From NCBI GenBank assembly GCA_007135355.1, contig SLJA01000156.1, positions 1-17,253 on the forward strand: 17,253 bases of DNA, given 5' to 3'. The position numbers and the translations under genes are program-made. Under the pieces are notes generated by a model. It searched no databases and had not been told where the DNA came from. It saw only the letters and a program-made list of their open reading frames with translations. Source of the DNA: Wenzhouxiangella sp. (GTDB taxonomy: Bacteria; Pseudomonadota; Gammaproteobacteria; Xanthomonadales; Wenzhouxiangellaceae). This document shows positions 15,644-17,253 of the stretch, one piece after another (the stretch's first letter is position 1; each line of letters begins with the position of its first letter).

Positions 15644-15796
15644 AGGGAACCGCAGATGAACGCGGATGAACGCGGATGTAAAAGCTGGTTGAATGGCTTG
15701 GTAGTTGTGGCCCGCCCTGAGCTTGGCGACCGGCGGCTTGCGCTTCCTGTTTGGGGTTTTTTATCTGCGTTCATCCGCGTTCATCCGCGGTTTCTT
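15644..15796. repeat. Intergenic inverted-repeat element, GCGGATGAAC family, copy 2
   Basis: Left arm 15644-15683 and right arm 15757-15796 can pair over about 40 bp with two mismatches and a few G-U pairs, leaving a 73-nt loop. The arms contain three successive 10-nt units, and the core sequence is the same as copy 1 at 10005-10157. The loop is not related to that of copy 1. It fills most of the 184-bp gap between ETF-QO and aroC, ending about 20 bp before the aroC start and just ahead of its GAGG ribosome binding site. Confidence 0.85.
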
Positions 15797-15816
15797 CCAT
15801 TTCCCGAGGCTCGAGC

Positions 15817-16908
15817 ATGAGCAACACCTTCGGCAGACTCCTCTGCATCACCACCTTCGGCGAAAGCCACGGTCCGGCCATCGGCTGCGTGATCGACGGG
15901 TTTCCGCCGGGTCTGGAAATCACGGCTGAAGAGATTCGCGATGAGCTGATGCGCCGGGCGACTGGGCAGAGTCGCTGGACCTCGCAGCGGCGCGAGGAGG
16001 AGGACGTGCAGATCCTGTCCGGGATGTTCGAGGGCAGGACCACCGGTACGCCGATCGCACTGGTGATCTACAACACCGACGCGCGTTCCAAGGACTACTC
16101 GAAGATCGCCGCGCAGTTCCGGCCCGGCCATGCCGACTATACCTATCACCACAAGTACGGCATCCGCGACTACCGCGGCGGCGGCCGCTCCTCGGCGCGC
16201 GAGACCGCCATGCGCGTGGCCGCCGCGGCGCTGGCGCGCAAATGGCTGAAAAGCCATCTGGGAGTGGAAATCACCGGCTGGCTGGCGCAGATCGGGGAGG
16301 AAGTCTGCGATGCTCATTTTGACCCCGAGGTGATCAATACCAACCCGTTCTTCTGCCCGGATGCCGGGCGCGTGCCGGAACTGGAGGACTACATGAAGCG
16401 GCTGTGGAAGTCCGGCGATTCGGTCGGCGCGCTGGTCAAGGCGCGCGCCACCGGCGTGCCGGTCGGCCTGGGCGCGCCGGTTTACGCCAAGCTCGATGGC
16501 GATCTGGCCGCGGCCATGATGAGCATCAATGCGGTCAAAGGAGTGGAAATCGGCGCGGGCTTCAACTCGGTGTCCCAGTTGGGCACCGAGCACCGCGACG
16601 AGATCACGCCCGAGGGCTTCCTGTCCAATCACGCCGGCGGCGTCCTGGGTGGTATCTCCAGCGGCCAGCCGGTCGAGGTGGCGGTGGCTTTCAAACCGAC
16701 CTCTTCGCTGCGCCTGCCGGGGCGGACGGTGGACGTCAGCGGTGATCCGGCCGAGATCATCACCACCGGTCGCCATGACCCCTGTGTCGGCATTCGCGCC
16801 GTGCCCATCGTCGAGGCCATGCTGGCCCTGACCATCATGGATCATGTCCTCCTTCACCGCGCCCAGTGCGGCGACGTACCCCCTCAGCGCCCGCTGATTC
16901 CGACCTGA
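15817..16908 (+). CDS. aroC: Chorismate synthase
   Basis: Cytoplasmic, FMN-dependent enzyme that converts 5-enolpyruvylshikimate 3-phosphate to chorismate, the last common step to aromatic amino acids, folate and quinones. The 363-residue length is normal for the family. The signatures are FGESHGPAIGCVIDG (14-28), YRGGGRSSARETAMRVAAAA and GGISSGQPVEVAVAFKPTSS. The start at 15817 (MSNTFGRLL) has GAGG 9-12 nt upstream and matches the family N-terminus. The frame stays open to 15751, but the extra residues encode the right arm of the upstream repeat and are not part of the protein. The stop codon is embedded in a terminator hairpin. No aro neighbours are nearby. Confidence 0.97.
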   Translation: MSNTFGRLLCITTFGESHGPAIGCVIDGFPPGLEITAEEIRDELMRRATGQSRWTSQRREEEDVQILSGMFEGRTTGTPIALVIYNTDARSKDYSKIAAQFRPGHADYTYHHKYGIRDYRGGGRSSARETAMRVAAAALARKWLKSHLGVEITGWLAQIGEEVCDAHFDPEVINTNPFFCPDAGRVPELEDYMKRLWKSGDSVGALVKARATGVPVGLGAPVYAKLDGDLAAAMMSINAVKGVEIGAGFNSVSQLGTEHRDEITPEGFLSNHAGGVLGGISSGQPVEVAVAFKPTSSLRLPGRTVDVSGDPAEIITTGRHDPCVGIRAVPIVEAMLALTIMDHVLLHRAQCGDVPPQRPLIPT

Positions 16909-16919
16909 ATCAGTTTTTT
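16894..16919 (+). terminator. Rho-independent terminator overlapping the aroC stop codon
   Basis: CTGATTC (16894-16900), a 6-nt loop CGACCT, and GAATCAG (16907-16913) form a perfect 7-bp stem followed directly by TTTTTT (16914-16919). The aroC stop TGA (16906-16908) lies across the loop and descending arm, so the last codons form the ascending arm. Confidence 0.8.
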
Positions 16920-16937
16920 GCCCGTTGCGACAAACTT

Positions 16938-17162
16938 AAAAGCATCACGCAGAAACGCAGAGGGCGCAGAGGGCGCAGAGGGCGCAAGGTTCTCAGAGAC
17001 GCCTCACGCGGAGACGCAGAGTCGCTGAGGACGCAGAGGGAAGAAGAGCTTCTTGCTTGAAAGTCTGAGCTACCGTCAAGAACTCAAGAGGGCTCAGAGC
17101 CAATACCTCTTTTGTTTTTCCCAGCGACCTCTGCGACCTCTGCGCCTTTGCGTGATGCTTTT
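16938..17162. repeat. Intergenic inverted-repeat element with 9-nt GCGCAGAGG units
   Basis: Left arm 16938-16978 and right arm 17122-17162 can pair over about 41 bp with some mismatches. The outer 14 bp (AAAAGCATCACGCA and its complement) are perfect, and the inner parts consist of 9-nt GCGCAGAGG-type units. The 143-nt centre holds a second, degenerate left-arm copy starting with TCACGC at 17004 and running to about 17039, 60 bp after the matching point in the first. No convincing protein is encoded. Together with the aroC terminator and the lone arm at 17191 this accounts for most of the 345-base gene-free end of the window. Confidence 0.8.
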
Positions 17163-17190
17163 TGAAAGAATTGGCCACACTCCAGCCATG

Positions 17191-17209
17191 TGCGTTAATC
17201 TGCGGTTCT
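17191..17209. repeat. Lone degenerate arm of the GCGGATGAAC family
   Basis: TGCGTTAATCTGCGGTTCT resembles the right arms of the elements at 10127-10157 and 15757-15796 (GCGTTCATCCGCGGTT), with two differences in the shared part. No matching left arm is visible nearby, although a partner could lie beyond the window. It begins 28 bp after the 9-nt-unit element ends. Confidence 0.5.
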
Positions 17210-17245
17210 TTATCCAGCGCCCAAATCGAAGAGGGGCATCAAGAC

Positions 17246-17253
17246 ATGACAAC
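17246..17253 (+). CDS. Possible start of the next gene, cut by the window end
   Basis: ATG at 17246-17248 is preceded at 9 nt by GAGGGG (17231-17236), a good ribosome binding site at good spacing. Only two codons and part of a third are visible (ATG ACA AC), so nothing can be said about the product. Confidence 0.35.

Noticed and set aside
15751..15816. A 22-codon N-terminal extension of chorismate synthase
   Set aside because: These codons translate the right arm of the inverted-repeat element. The family N-terminus and a ribosome binding site fit the ATG at 15817.
15781..16857. A 358-codon minus-strand reading frame antisense to aroC
   Set aside because: aroC is unambiguous on the plus strand, and the antisense product is His/Arg/Gly-rich without motifs.
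16938..17162. A CRISPR array
   Set aside because: The repeats are 9-nt units in tandem without unique spacers of constant length, and no cas genes are present. The overall shape is an inverted repeat.

Overview
The window reads as one ordinary chromosomal segment of a high-GC gammaproteobacterium. The evidence is a TruC-type tRNA pseudouridine synthase, the tesA/ybbA-ybbP arrangement known from E. coli and its relatives, an ETF-ubiquinone oxidoreductase, chorismate synthase, and 3-hydroxybutyrate (PHB-type) metabolism. A Xanthomonadales/Chromatiales-like relative is my guess; the sequence does not prove it. I see no phage, plasmid, transposase, CRISPR array, rRNA or tRNA.

Layout. 1-1920 (+): the 3' part of truC, then an M14 cytosolic-carboxypeptidase-like gene. 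1941-5307: a polyhydroxybutyrate-breakdown module. On the minus strand, 3-hydroxybutyrate dehydrogenase is followed after 2 nt by a NarL/LuxR response regulator. Facing away on the plus strand is a secreted 3HB-oligomer hydrolase. A perfect 9+6+9 bp palindrome lies between the two divergent starts. 5252-7010 (-): a membrane-anchored alpha/beta hydrolase behind a class I glutamine amidotransferase; the hydrolase 3' end overlaps the oligomer hydrolase by 56 bp. 7125-8545 (+): a YihY/BrkB membrane protein and a small unknown protein. 8593-9990 (-): a MATE exporter. 10165-13391 (-): ybbP and ybbA. 13327-15632 (+): tesA, with its start overlapping that of ybbA, then ETF-QO. 15817-16908 (+): aroC, ending in a terminator hairpin that contains its own stop codon. 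After aroC, 345 bases hold only repeat DNA and, in the last bases, a possible start of the next gene.

How the genes work together. The clearest functional unit is the 3HB module. The exported hydrolase would cut 3HB oligomers to monomers, the dehydrogenase would oxidise them to acetoacetate, and the co-transcribed response regulator is the natural candidate to bind the shared palindrome and control both arms. YbbA-YbbP-TesA form a second unit: an ABC ATPase and a large FtsX-type permease beside a periplasmic lysophospholipase/thioesterase. ETF-QO delivers electrons from fatty-acid and amino-acid oxidation to ubiquinone.

The structure least explained by genes is a set of intergenic inverted-repeat elements. 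Two (10005-10157 and 15644-15796) have arms built of a 10-nt unit, GCGGATGAAC. A third (16938-17162) has arms built of a 9-nt unit, GCGCAGAGG. Each could fold into an imperfect stem of about 31-41 bp around an unrelated loop. They sit in three intergenic gaps within 7.2 kb, and a lone degenerate arm of the first family follows the third element.
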